Positions 1 through 9,654 of a stretch of DNA of 64,000 nt are shown in pieces; position 1 is the first letter of the stretch; each line of letters opens with the position of its first letter. The stretch is from Dermatemys mawii (taxonomy: Eukaryota; Chordata; Testudines; Dermatemydidae), in the NCBI GenBank assembly GCA_007922305.1, contig ML677335.1, forward strand, positions 35,203,545 to 35,267,544, in the 5' to 3' direction. A model generated the notes under the pieces. It had not been told where the DNA came from, did no database searches, and worked only from the letters and a program-made list of their open reading frames with translations. The position numbers and the translations under genes are program-made.

Positions 1-2
1 AC

Positions 3-314
3 TACAGGCTTAGCCGTTGTCGAATGACTGTGGAGTGTGCTTTTGGGCGTCTCAAGGCGCGCTGGCGCTGTCTTTATGGGAGGCTAGACTTGGCCGAGGG
101 TAGTATCTCCGCGGTTATTTCCGCATGCTGTGCCCTACATAATCTTTGTGAGCGGAAGGGCGAAGGCTTCACTCAGGCATGGTCCTCTGAGGTTCAACGC
201 CTGGAGGCCACATATGCCCAGCCAGAGAGCAGGGTTCATGGAGGGGACCAGCGCGAGGCTGTTAGGATCAGGGAAGCCTTGAGGGAGCATTTTGAGGCTG
301 AAAGCCAGTTCTAA
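3..314 (+). CDS. Harbinger (DDE_Tnp_4-type) transposase, C-terminal part
   Basis: The open frame enters from the left edge, so it starts before the window; the ATG at 24 is internal. It ends at a TAA at 312-314. The visible 103 residues contain TVECAFGRLKARWR, the conserved block holding the third acidic residue (Glu) of the DDE catalytic triad in Harbinger/HARBI1-type nucleases, followed by a helical stretch with CCALHNLCE and a charged tail. The family cuts and joins transposon ends and acts in the nucleus together with a SANT-domain partner that binds DNA. That partner is encoded convergently on the - strand just downstream. No disruption is visible in this part, but the N-terminus and the first two catalytic Asp residues cannot be assessed. 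Confidence 0.85.
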   Translation, partial: YRLSRCRMTVECAFGRLKARWRCLYGRLDLAEGSISAVISACCALHNLCERKGEGFTQAWSSEVQRLEATYAQPESRVHGGDQREAVRIREALREHFEAESQF

Positions 315-401
315 AGTGAGGTGCAGATGGAGGGAGGGAGCATTCTTTTAACAGGAACAGGCATTTGCTTTTCTGTAGCCTGTAATAATGTATGTACACT
401 T

Positions 402-421
402 AATAAAGAAACCAATTTATT
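402..421. promoter_or_regulatory. Back-to-back poly(A) signals for the two Harbinger genes
   Basis: AATAAA lies on + at 402-407, about 90 bp after the transposase stop. Its reverse complement TTTATT lies at 416-421, giving AATAAA on the - strand about 110 bp after the SANT-gene stop. The two signals are 8 bp apart and form a near-palindrome, so convergent transcripts would end within the same small region and overlap slightly. Confidence 0.6.
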
Positions 422-1057
422 AAGAAGACAATTCATGTATTGAACAGGTACTTCGGTTGCTGAAAGAAAATATTGTGATGCATGTGAGGGGGAAGGCAGG
501 GGAGGTGCAATGGGGGTGTCGTGGGGTCAGTCAGAGATCGGAGTATGTCCGGGTCTCTGAGTCTCCAGTGCCCTCAAAGTGGCCATGTCCCCCGAACCCC
601 ATTTGCGGAGGGCAGTAAGGCATGTTATTAGGGGTAGACTGCAGTGGATAATGGTCTGGGGTCTGGGGGTTGTTCGGTGAAGACAGAGGGGTTGGAGGCA
701 GCTGTGGATGGTGATAACCATTTGGCTGATGATAGTGGCCTGGAGGGTACAGAGGCAAAGAAGGGGAAGGGAGTTGGGGCAAACGATAATTGGGGTGGTG
801 GGTGCGGAGCTTCTCCTCCTGAAGGGTGACAAGCCGCTGCATAGTCTGCAATTGAAGCTGCAGTAATGAAAGCAGCTTGTCGGTGCTTTTCCGGCGGTGA
901 ATCGCGTTCTCCTTCCGCGCCTTCTCCCTCAACTTGCTCTCATTCTCCCTCCACCTCTGTGCAACTCGATTCTCCGTTACAGCCTGTTGCATTACTTGCT
1001 GTACAAGATCCTCTTTGCTCCTTCGTGGCCGCTTCCTCAGTCGCCTGAGCCTCTCAG

Positions 1058-2118
1058 CTGTTGATAAGAGCGATGGCGAAGGGGTGAAGGACGACCCTTC
1101 TAAAATAAAAAGATACATTTCACAGTGGTTCCCTTGTAAAGAGCAGACATGCCTATCATTCCCCCGCATTCCCCGTTTGCCTGTCCCGCAGACAGCACAG
1201 ATACAGCAACGGAGCCCCTGCCATGGTGAGTGGACTCCAGAGGCAAGAGAAATGATTTTTTCCCTGCCCTGAAAAGCTGTGGCGGGGGAGGGGGTGGGGA
1301 GTGCCGGTAAGTGGCAGGAGCCACAGTGTGAGCAGCAGGCAGGGGGAAGGATTTTTTCCCTGCCCTGAAAAGCTGTGGCGGGGGAGGGGGTGGGGAGTGC
1401 CAGTACGTTGCAGGAGCCACAGTGTGAGCAGCAGGCAGGGGGAAGGATTTCTTCCCTGCCCTGAAAAGCTGTGGCGGGGGGCGGGGGGGGGGTGGAGTGC
1501 CGGTAAGTGGCAGGAGCCCTACTCTGAACACTGTTCCAACATTCTCCGTAGGTGTTTGTCCTGGAAGATATCTCGTTGCTTCGAGTCACTGAGGAGCAAA
1601 GGGAAGGGATTTTATTAAGATGCGGCTTCCTCCCAGGGCCATATGCAGCGTGCCTATGTGCAGCAATGCTCCCCCCACCCATTGTAGCACAGTGGCAGGG
1701 ACTAGTGACCGTGACCGGGACGGGGACCACGCTGGCTCTCCCGGGAAACCTGCGCAGGCGCATTGCAACTGCTCTTATTGAGACCTTTGAAGAGATTACT
1801 GATGATGACTACCGCGATGTGATAGACTACATCAATGCTCTATTCCACATGTAGGCAAGCATGCAAGCATCCCCTTCCACCCCAAGCTGCCTGCCTTCCC
1901 CATAGAAAAGCAGCTTTACCTCCGCAATGCACTGCTGAGCTGGCCCCTGCAACCGCCGGACGCTGTGGCTGGCCGCCCTCCTCCTGGCTTTAGAGGAGAG
2001 CTCCTGGCTGCATGCCCCCCTGCCCTCCTCCTGGCTTGAACAGAGCTCCAGGTGGAATGCCCCCCTCATCCCTTTCCATCCCAAGCTGCCAGCCTTCCCC
2101 ATAGAAAAGCAGCTTTAC
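1058..2118 (-). other. Inferred intron of the SANT-like gene
   Basis: The intron is bounded by GT (2118-2117 on -) and AG (1059-1058 on -) and joins exons in matching phase. It holds a 96-bp tandem repeat and a 199-bp-offset duplication. On the other strand it holds a 100-codon open frame (1552-1854) that I do not recognise, ending in an acidic segment (TFEEITDDDYRDVIDYINALF). That frame could be chance or a remnant of captured sequence. Confidence 0.55.
1253..1520. repeat. 96-bp tandem repeat, three units
   Basis: The unit contains CCCTGAAAAGCTGTGGCGG, a G-rich tract, GTGGCAGGAGCCACAGTG and AGCAGGCAGGGGGAAGGA. Equivalent positions are exactly 96 bp apart (1265, 1361, 1457). The third unit has a longer G/C run. 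A period divisible by three keeps frames open, which explains long repetitive Pro-rich open frames on the - strand that are unlikely to be real proteins. Confidence 0.9.
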
Positions 2119-2209
2119 CTCCGCAATCCGCTGCTGAGCTGGCCCCTGCAACCGCCGGACGCTGTGGCTGGCTGCCCTCCTGGGTTGAGAAGAGCTCCTG
2201 GCTGCATGC
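1868..2209. repeat. Direct duplication at 199-bp offset covering the splice donor
   Basis: Segment 1868-2015 matches 2067-2209, with the identical core CATAGAAAAGCAGCTTTACC at 1901 and 2100. The spacer carries a further partial copy (CCCTCCTCCTGGCTT). Both copies contain the - strand donor GCGGAG|GTAAAG, at 1920/1919 and 2119/2118, so the SANT gene has two alternative donors. Confidence 0.85.
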
Positions 2210-2972
2210 GTCCAGGGACTCCTCCGTGCCCTGGATCGCTGCTGCCTCGTCCTCATATTCCTCCTCTTCTTCATCCTCCTGCTCTTCATCCTCCTCCTCA
2301 CCCCCCCCCTTCACTGGTGGGCTGGGAAGTGTCCGTGGTGGTCGATGGAGTGACCGTGGGATCACCACCAAGTATCGCGTGCAGCTCCTTATAAAATCTG
2401 CAAGTCACCGGGGCTGCCCCTGAGCGGCCGTTTGCCTCGCGGGCTTTGCGATACGCATTCCTAAGCTCCTTTACCTTAACACGGCACTGCAGAGTGTCCC
2501 GCTCATGGCCTCTTTCTGCCAAGGCCCGTGATATCTGCCCATAGGTGTCAAAATTCCTGCGGCTAGACCGCAGCTGAGACTGAACAGCCTCTTCCCCCCA
2601 GCAGCTGATGAGGTCCAGCACCTCACTATTGCTCCATGCTGGGGATCGCCTATTGCGAGGAGGCATGGCACGTGGAGTCATGATGATCAATCAGAATGAT
2701 CACCTGCAACGATTCCCTGAGACCACGCCACGCAATCAATCAGATCAATGAGAATGATCACCTGCAAGGATTCCCTGAGAGCACGCCATGCTTGGCTGGA
2801 GCAAACAGGAAGGGGATTTTCAAATTTCCCTGGAACTTTAAAGGGCGGGTCTGACGTGTGGTCACCTGAGGACAGGACAAAAGAGTTTGCAAGTGATGAC
2901 CAGAGTGGCTCGAACGGGAATTATGGGACAGGCTGGAGGCCAATTAATACGCAGTGGGTGTCCACATTCTTC

Positions 2973-3129
2973 CTGTAGCGCTACAGCAGGTGCGCTACAG
3001 CCCTTATTCCCCATGAGGAGGTGGATTAATAATAGCGCTATAACTCCGCAGTTATAGCGCTATTAGTGCCTTGCCAGTGTGGACGGAGAGTAGGTTATAG
3101 CGCTCGTGGGGGCTTTATAGCGCTATAAA
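2973..3129. repeat. Subterminal TAGCGCTA palindromes of the Harbinger right end
   Basis: There are three perfect palindromic units: 14 bp at 2973-2986 (CTGTAGCGCTACAG); a hairpin with 16-bp perfect arms at 3030-3045 and 3050-3065 around CCGC; and 16 bp at 3114-3129 (TTTATAGCGCTATAAA). Single TAGCGC units lie between them. Arrays like this near Harbinger ends are plausible binding sites for the SANT protein or transposase; that role is inferred. Confidence 0.8.
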
Positions 3130-3142
3130 GTGCCAGTGGCCC

Positions 3143-3212
3143 AAGATGCCACAAGTACTCCTCATTCTTTTTGCTGATACAAACTAACATGGTTACCACT
3201 CTGAAACCTATC
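3143..3212 (+). repeat. Dispersed amniote repeat fragment, probably the Harbinger insertion site
   Basis: It reads TGCCACAAGTACTCCTC, then TTTTTGCTGATACAAACTAAC and ACCACTCTGAAACCT. I recall this as the end of a repeat common in turtle and crocodile genomes. It begins exactly where the Harbinger element ends, as if the transposon had landed inside it. I cannot name the family with certainty. Confidence 0.5.
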
Positions 3213-5399
3213 AGATAATTTTCTGTGTAGATTATGGTAGAGGTAAAGTTTGGAGAGGGTCTTTAAGGAGAAATGAGGTGGTGGCTTAATGGATTTTGAC
3301 CAAAGTGTTTCCAACATGCATAAAATGGGATAAAATGTGGAAGTGCATGCAGGAGAAGATGACAAGCGCATGACTGAGGTCAGCATTGTTAGTAAAGCAA
3401 AGAGGTGTGTGTGGAGGAGGAGGGAGAAGAGGGGCGGGGAGTTGTCAGCCTTGCAAGGTAAAATGATAAATTAGGGCAGGGCTAAAATCTGCAGCCCTCT
3501 CTCATAGGAACTGTTCCTCTGAAGCTGCTATTCATGTATGTAAAAGTTGCAAGCCCAAGTCCTGTGCCCTCTCCCAGTATGCATCTAAAATTCAACACAC
3601 ACCAGAAATACCCGTCTGCTGTAGAAAGGAAGCAGTTGCCGAAAAGCCAGTACTCTTTGCAGCAAGGTGGCATGTGGGCAGGCCACAGGCAAGAGAAACA
3701 CAAATCAACAGGCCCTGAAATCCTTGGAGAAATTTTTATCAGCAATTCGTATGTGCTGCTTCTCCCCATTCCCAGCAGTGCTAAGGAGCACATGTTGAAA
3801 AAAGCAGACTTCACATTTCAAATTCAAAGTTTTCCTAGGTTTTAAAATTGAAATTTTGCACATTTGAAGCTCCACATTGTCAACAGGATTAAAAATTGAC
3901 AGGTTAATTTTTGTCAGTTTTTCACTGCTCTTAACTACACTAAAATGACAGAATTTATTAGAGTAACTGCAATAGTGTTCAAGAAAGGAAACGAGTGGAT
4001 GCAGCAATTAGAATAGCAATACTGCAAGAAAATCCTGGAGACCGAATACCATAGATTGCAAAAAGTCATGCTGTCAACAATGCCCTTAAGCAATAAGTGT
4101 TTTTAATATGCATGTTCCAAGGTAGATGAATTGTACAGTATGTGAGTTGATTTAGAAAAGTGCATTGAAACTGAGGTTCCTGGTTATTTTAAGGATAACC
4201 CTCAAATTTTGTTAAGTTATTTTAATAAATCCTGCCCAAAAATTACAGAATTAAATACAAGCGAGATATCCTCTTTACACTAGTTGTGTATCTGGCTCAT
4301 TGGTGTTACCAATTGGTCTGTAACTAGATGGACTGCAAAAATAATTAGACTTATCTTTTAAAAAATTGTTTGAAAACACTTCCCTCATGAATAAAAAGAT
4401 TGGGAGGTTTTTCTGGTACAAAATTGAGAACCTAAATGTTTAGCTTTTAAATACAGTTTTAAATCAAGAAAAATAGAATTTTTCCCCAAAGAAATCACAT
4501 TTGCTTACCATGTTGGGATCCAATCCTGCAGCCATACCCACTTAGGAAGATTTTGATTTGAACGTGGTTCTGCATGGGTGAAGAGGGTCTCCTTAGCAAG
4601 CTTCATGGAGTAACAAACTACCTCCTTCACATTAGAAGCACCTTTGCATGGCAACAGTCAGAGAAGTCAGAGAAGTTGAAGCAGTTGTCAAGATAAAAAA
4701 CATCAAAAAACTCTGAAAACTATTCAAGACTTAGAAGAGTTATGTCAGTTTATAGTATTAGTTTTTATTTGGCTTTTGCTCAGCATGGTCACTGAAATCA
4801 GGCTAGTCAAATTCACTTTTATTTAACCAGTTCCACTTTTAGGTTCCCATGAACTAGCAAAATGAAACAGGAGTTGCAGGAAGGAAATTGGGCCAATTAT
4901 TTGGTTACAGAAATTAGAGTGAGAGGTGGTGAATATATAATTTTCAAGTCTTTGATGATGAGCCCAGATGCTCAGCCTCTACTCTGCTCTTTCCACACCA
5001 GAGATTGGTTTTGGATGGTATCACCAGAATCAAACCTCCTGGTCTACAGTCAGAAGGACTGGTTGGACTCCATTGCACTTGGCAAGTACATCAGGCTGCT
5101 CATCCTGTGCATCTCCCACTGCATGCTCCACAAAGTGAGGACAGCCTCACCCCCCCAGCTTTTCTTGCTTATCATGAGTGGGTCCTGTGGGAGGGCACCC
5201 TTAGCCCTTCAAAGCTCCCCCCTGCTGCTTTGCAAGCTTCCCCAGCTGCCTCCAATGCACTACCTGAGCTGGCTGAATGCCATCCAGCCAGTGTCCAAAT
5301 GATGCCTTGAAAACATCTGTATGTGCTTGTGCACTTTACAGTATTCACTTCCTCATCCTTGTGTCCTGCTCTGATGTTAAGTGGCAAGACCTGCTGCCA
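3213..5399. other. No gene seen
   Basis: This is AT-rich DNA with short, shadow-like open frames only. A purine-rich tract (GGAGGAGGGAGAAGAGG) lies near 3415-3440. A degenerate piece resembling the ATCCAATCCTGCAG start of the small palindromic repeats lies near 4518. Confidence 0.5.
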
Positions 5400-5407
5400 C
5401 CTGAGAA

Positions 5408-5529
5408 TAGGGTGACCAGATGTCCTGATTTTATAGGGACAGTCCCAATTTTTGAGTCTTTTTCTTATATAGGCTCCTATTACGCCCCACCCCATCCTGA
5501 TTTTTCACATTTTCTGAGTGGTCACCCTA
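5408..5529 (+). mobile_element. 122-bp hAT-type MITE
   Basis: Terminal inverted repeats are TAGGGTGACCA on the left and TGGTCACCCTA on the right (perfect 10-11 bp). The flanks CCTGAGAA (5400-5407) and TCTGAGAA (5530-5537) match at 7 of 8 positions, the 8-bp duplication expected for hAT. The interior contains the mirrored phrases TTTATAGGGACAGTCCC and TTATATAGGCTCC. There is no coding capacity. Confidence 0.85.
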
Positions 5530-5537
5530 TCTGAGAA

Positions 5538-6998
5538 GGATGGGGAGCCCCAGTGGGCCAGCATATACTCCAGTTTAGGCCCACAGTCTAGCAAAGATCT
5601 CAATGTTATGCAACATTGCCTAGTATTCTGGCTCTGCTGAGAAGCATGTGCTGAATACCTAGGTAACCCTAACCTTACAATATTTGTGTTTGTCTTTAAT
5701 GTGGGCTCTTTTATAGTTGTATGTAAAACATAGGGTATATGGGACATCACTGGGGATAAAGGATCTCGTTTCCAAGAAGACTGGCAGCAATACAATTGGT
5801 TATTACAAACATCACAACAATATACCAGAAAATGATTAAAAACAGGTACAGACATGCCTTACAGTAATTCATTTCTTTATTAGACTCCCTGGCACTAACA
5901 GAGACTCTGATGTCAGTAGACAGAATTCTAAGATTTTTAAAACAACAGCCTTTGATTAGTGCTTGTAGGGGACATGAGTAGCATTGCAGGGAATATCACT
6001 TCTGGAGAGAAGAGACAAATGTATTTTATTTTTACAGTGCTATCCAAACATGCACAAACATCCGAGAAAAACACCTCATGATAATGCAAAAGACAAAAGC
6101 AGTGAGAAGTGAAAAAAGGTCTGCAGCAGAGGGTTTACAGATATTGCATGCAAATAATGAAATGCTTGCACTAAAACACTGTAGCTAAACAGAAATGACT
6201 GAGAATATGGGCCAAACCAAGTTCATACAAGTTTGAGTTCCTATGAGTATAGTATACATTAGGCTATGAACTACTAGAGCACTACAAACCTCCCCTAGGA
6301 GACAAATCATGTTCAAAGGGAAATCTCTATCCACTCTTCCAAATGTTGTCTCCCCCTTCCCACGGCCCACTCCACCAAAACACTCACACGGGAGCTGCCA
6401 AATTCTTCAGTAAATTCCAAATATCACCATTTATTTCAGTGGAGTTACTCCAGGTTTAGAGATGCATGACTGCAGAATTTGGCCCCTGATCTGAGTACAT
6501 TATCCATCCTCTCCACCCACATTCTACTGACATGCTATAGAAGTTTAGGGCAGGCTGAGGAGGAACTGAAGATAATGAATGTATGCCCACAAAGGAAGAG
6601 TGGGAACAGTAGGGACTGTTCATCTTTGGTAATGCTCCTGCTGCACTCAGGACCCACCTTCCTCCAGCCTAGGACTTGATAATACCACACCAAAGTCTCT
6701 TTCATACCCTTACCTCAGGGCAGAGTTTATTAATTCAAACAAAACAGAAAAATCTATTCTGCTGACTCACACAGGCTTCAGAGTCCCAGAAGCCTCCTTG
6801 TCTGCCTCAAGGACCAGAAACTCATCAGTTATGCCCCATCCCCCCACTTTGTTTTGGTTAAAGGATTTTTTTTTTAAATGAGTTCATACTACTTAAAGGG
6901 TGCTTTTACAGGAAAAAAATGTCCAACATAATCCAGGTGAGAGTGTCTTATGCTGTACATTTCAACCACCATTTGATTTTAGTGAGGTGGAGAGGTTG
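5538..6998. other. No gene seen
   Basis: Unrecognised AT-rich sequence. A T-run lies at about 6867-6875. Open frames here are under 120 codons and look random. Confidence 0.5.
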
Positions 6999-7130
6999 AT
7001 AATACACTGGGCCAGGAGACCTGGGTTGTACTCTGAGCTCTGCCACTGACCTGGTGGGTGACCTTAAGATAATTCCATTCACCTCCCTGGGCATCTGTTT
7101 CCCCACCTACCCTTTATTTGTTGTATCTAC
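6999..7130 (+). mobile_element. MIR-like CORE-SINE, 5' and core part
   Basis: The order of phrases matches the MIR/CORE-SINE layout: AGACCTGGGTTGTACTCTG (degenerate B box), GAGCTCTGCCACTGACCTGG, GGTGACCTTAAG, CACCTCCCTGGGCATCTG, TTTCCCCACCTACC. Its 3' continuation lies beyond an inserted MITE, at 7337. Confidence 0.7.
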
Positions 7131-7133
7131 TTA

Positions 7134-7333
7134 GGCCATGCCTCTGTAACACATCTGGCAACGTGCTCTATCGGCATAATAAAACCACCTCCCTGAGAGG
7201 CAGAAGCTATGTTGGCAAGAAAAGCTTTCTGGCCCACATGCTGCTGTGCAGACGAGCACGGATGTTGCTCAAGTGTTTTCCTACTCTTGAGTGACATAAT
7301 TATGCCAAAATAGGCTGTAGTGTAAACATAGCA
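7134..7333. mobile_element. 200-bp Harbinger-type MITE inserted in the MIR-like repeat
   Basis: It is flanked by TTA at 7131-7133 and 7334-7336, the 3-bp duplication type of Harbinger. The ends are imperfect inverted repeats (GGCCATGCCTCTGTAACAC against a right end that reads TGCTATGTTTACACTAC on -). The interior phrase CCACCTCCCTGAGAGGC is shared with the MITE at 52901, so both belong to one family. Confidence 0.75.
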
Positions 7334-7336
7334 TTA

Positions 7337-7445
7337 GACTGTAAGGTCAGCAGGGCCCAGGGGGGGACTCTCTCTTACAGTTCCTAGAACCCACAATGGG
7401 GCAAAGATTTTGGTTAGGGCCCTTAGGCACTACTGTAATACAAGT
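7337..7445 (+). mobile_element. 3' tail of the interrupted MIR/L2-like repeat
   Basis: It resumes with TTAGACTGTAAGG and runs through CAATGGGGCAAAG and TAGGGCCCTTAGGCACTACTG to TAATACAAGTA, the characteristic 3' tail of this repeat group in reptiles. Related tails lie on - at about 43625-43680 and 56630-56716. Confidence 0.6.
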
Positions 7446-7591
7446 ACTGAACAGAGAAAGACCTTCAGCCCCTTGTTACAACCCCAACTAAATCAGTTGA
7501 TGCACTGGATTTAAATGAAATGTACTTGTGAACCACTATTTAAAACTATTTCTATCAGCCACTGATAAAACCACCTCATTAAAAGTACTTT

Positions 7592-7692
7592 GGGCCAGAC
7601 ATCCTAACAATGAATAGCACTTAACACCAAAAGTAGCTCCACTAACTTCAGTGAAATTACCTGTGGAATAACGTGCCTCTCAGTGTAAATAT
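7592..7692. repeat. Small palindromic repeat (CCATTGAAGTCAATGG family), degenerate
   Basis: It starts GGGCCAGACATCC, contains AGTAGCTCCACTAACTTCAGTG, and ends near CAGTGTAAATATGGG. The layout matches the other members: a GGGCCAGAT-like end, a TCCATTGAAGTCA-like centre and a TTTACAC-like arm. Confidence 0.5.
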
Positions 7693-8329
7693 GGGAAATC
7701 TGAATTTTTCCTTACAAGATAAGCAGGATAGGAATTATGCGATAGTTTCTGAACATGCGTATTTTAGTGCAGGATAAATATATATTCTGTTTCCCAGGAT
7801 CAATGCATTATTAATTACGAGTCTGTATGGAAAGGGCATTCTAGCTCAGTCAAGAGGGTCCTAATCAGGTATCTGAAAATGCCTTGTTAAAATATTAACA
7901 AACCACTCAAAACCTAAGTCATTTTAGGGCTTGGTTTAGTATACAGCTTTAATCAAAATCAGATACTGACTTTCTCCAGCTATTCTTGAGTTATTTTTTA
8001 TAACATATTACATATCCGGTGTGAGACCAAGTGAAATGACTTATGAATCTGAGGCAGGGTAAAAGCAGAAAAAAAGTTCAAGGACAGCTATCCTGGATAA
8101 AATCATTTACTATAAAGGCAAATATATATTGATTTTTAATTTACATGCACATGAATGCGGCTATTGGTTTGTCTCTTTCTATTCAACATAGCTGAACAGT
8201 TCAAACTGCTATATTTTAAAAATCGTACAATTTATTTATGCTGTAGATCGTACATTAAAAGGCACCACTATTATATGCACTCAAGCAGTGTCTAAATCCC
8301 ACCACTTACTCCAGCAAAGTATCTATGAT
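7693..8329. other. No gene seen
   Basis: AT-rich, no recognised repeat and no convincing open frame. Confidence 0.45.
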
Positions 8330-8690
8330 CTGGCCTTTCCCCTCCGTTGAGACAGCTAAATCTCCTGTCCAGGCCTTATACATATTGAGTCTTTACTACT
8401 ACTTTCCGGCTTTGACATATCCTACTTATCCCCACTGTGTCTATACAAAGCACAGCTGCAAGACAGTTTTCCTGGCTTATTGCTTTGACCACTTCAACCC
8501 TCCCTTTATGTCCCTCCACGGGATCCTGGTCCTCCAAGGCACAGAATACTTGTCTCCAATTTTTAGGCCCTTCATGTGCTATCCCTGTCCTACCTATATC
8601 TCTTATACGAAATCAAGGTGCCAAACCCAGATTTTGTTCAGCAAATTACACCAGCCTTGACTGTGCATGTAATAAGTTTCCAACAGGCAC
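8330..8690 (+). pseudogene. L2/L3-like LINE fragment, ORF2 C-terminal region
   Basis: Frame 8325 reads KTVFLAYCFDHFNPPFMSLH, then PIFRPF and YPCPTYIS. This resembles the C-terminal region of L2/L3-type (CR1-clade) proteins, which carries an AAR.VFLARR.DHVTP...LHWLP and TFKALHGL.PPYLSDL pattern. The match is degenerate and the frame is not a working gene. It is an old, 5'-truncated insertion. Confidence 0.55.
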
Positions 8691-8699
8691 CTGAGTGTT

Positions 8700-9654
8700 G
8701 TCATCCATTATGCATGGAAGGATGTTGGGAGCAAAGGCATATTTAGGCCTAATAAAAACCTGCTTTGATTGTTAAGAGTTTCATAACTTAGCATAAGTGG
8801 TTTGCACATGCATAGGAAATTGCAGAGTAATAATTTATGTGGGAAAACTCAAGATGCAAGTGACTACAGAGCTAGAAAAGACTGGTTTGAATTAGCATTA
8901 AAACCGGACAAATGGCCAGTCTTACACTAAGACACCTACCTTTGAAGAACAGAGACAATGTTTCCTGCTCCTTAAAGAGAGACTCATGTCAACTCTTTAG
9001 TACCTATTTGCATGTGCTATTCAGCTCAGTTTATCATGTTAAAGGAACTTCCATTTTAAGCCTGATCCAAAACCCCCTGAAGCCAATGAAAAGACACATT
9101 GATTTTAATGGGGCTATTCCTATGCACTTTAACTTCCTGAATAAGACACAGGGAGGAGAATGATGTTTAGAAACCTCTTTCCTCCATTCAAGGAATAGGG
9201 CAGAATCTCTCTTTAGTACTCAGGAGTGTATAGGAAGTTACCTGGTACCTTGTTATCCCCAGACACCATCGCACAAAAGGGGTGTCTTCCCTAAGACCCT
9301 GCAGAGAAAAATGTTTGAACATGTGCTGAAGTCTAGCCCTAGGTGTGGACTGCTTAAGCCAACCCTTGAATAGCAATAAGCCTCAAATCCAAGTAGTCCA
9401 GCTGATACTGCAACATAAGGGAGCATAATCGGCTTCTTTTCTGAACAGCAGTAAAAGTGAGCTCAACCATATGTCCCCCAGGCCTTCCTTGTAGGATCCT
9501 CTCCAGGCCAGTAAGCTCTCCTGTGCTTCTTGCAACAAAGGATGCATCTGCCAGTGTTCCTGTTCTCCCAAGGAGCAGAGGGATAGGCCCTATAATTTTA
9601 TGGCTAAACACTCTTATTCACTCCTTTTTTGGAGATTAATATTAAACTAAAATT
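8700..9654. other. No gene seen
   Basis: Unrecognised. A short AATGAAAAGACACATTGATTT-like piece near 9087 may be a degenerate member of the small palindromic repeats. Confidence 0.4.

Larger units (their letters stand above)
531..2690 (-). pseudogene. Harbinger MYB/SANT-like DNA-binding protein, two exons with a frameshift
   Basis: Exon 1 (2690 to 2119) starts with a MYB/SANT-like domain (about residues 15-105). It has the tryptophans of AWSNSEVLDLISCWG, the block LQCRVKVKELRNAYRKA, and the closing motif CRFYKELHAILG typical of Harbinger partner proteins. An acidic Glu/Asp-rich stretch follows. A GAG|GTAAAG donor lies at 2119/2118, and a CAACAG acceptor at 1058 opens exon 2 (1057 to 531). 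Exon 2 encodes a basic RLRRLRKRPRRSKEDL segment, a Gln/Leu/Lys-rich coiled coil, and a Pro/His/Tyr-rich tail, with a stop at 531-533. Codon phase is kept across the inferred intron. The SANT frame meets a stop near 2298, and the acidic stretch continues one frame away. The break coincides with a run of nine C at about 2301-2309, so a 1-base slip there explains the frameshift. In the family this protein carries the transposase to the transposon ends. Confidence 0.8.
1..3142 (+). mobile_element. PIF/Harbinger DNA transposon, left part cut off by the window edge
   Basis: The region carries the two-gene content of Harbinger elements: the C-terminal end of a DDE nuclease on the + strand and a MYB/SANT-like DNA-binding protein on the - strand, transcribed towards each other. 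The right end is dense in TAGCGCTA palindromes. The last bases that look like the element read GGGCCACTGGCACTT on the - strand, ending at about 3142. The left terminal repeat and most of the transposase lie outside the window, so the terminal inverted repeat and the expected 3-bp target duplication could not be verified. The element is broken by at least one frameshift in the SANT gene. Confidence 0.85.

Noticed and set aside
531..1763. A single 410-codon protein on -
   Set aside because: Only the part below 1057 resembles the Harbinger partner protein. Upstream the frame runs through an inferred intron made of 96-bp tandem repeats that stay open only because the period is a multiple of three.
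2052..2423. A 123-codon + strand frame rich in Ser
   Set aside because: It is the shadow of the acidic Glu/Asp-rich tract of the SANT gene read on the other strand.
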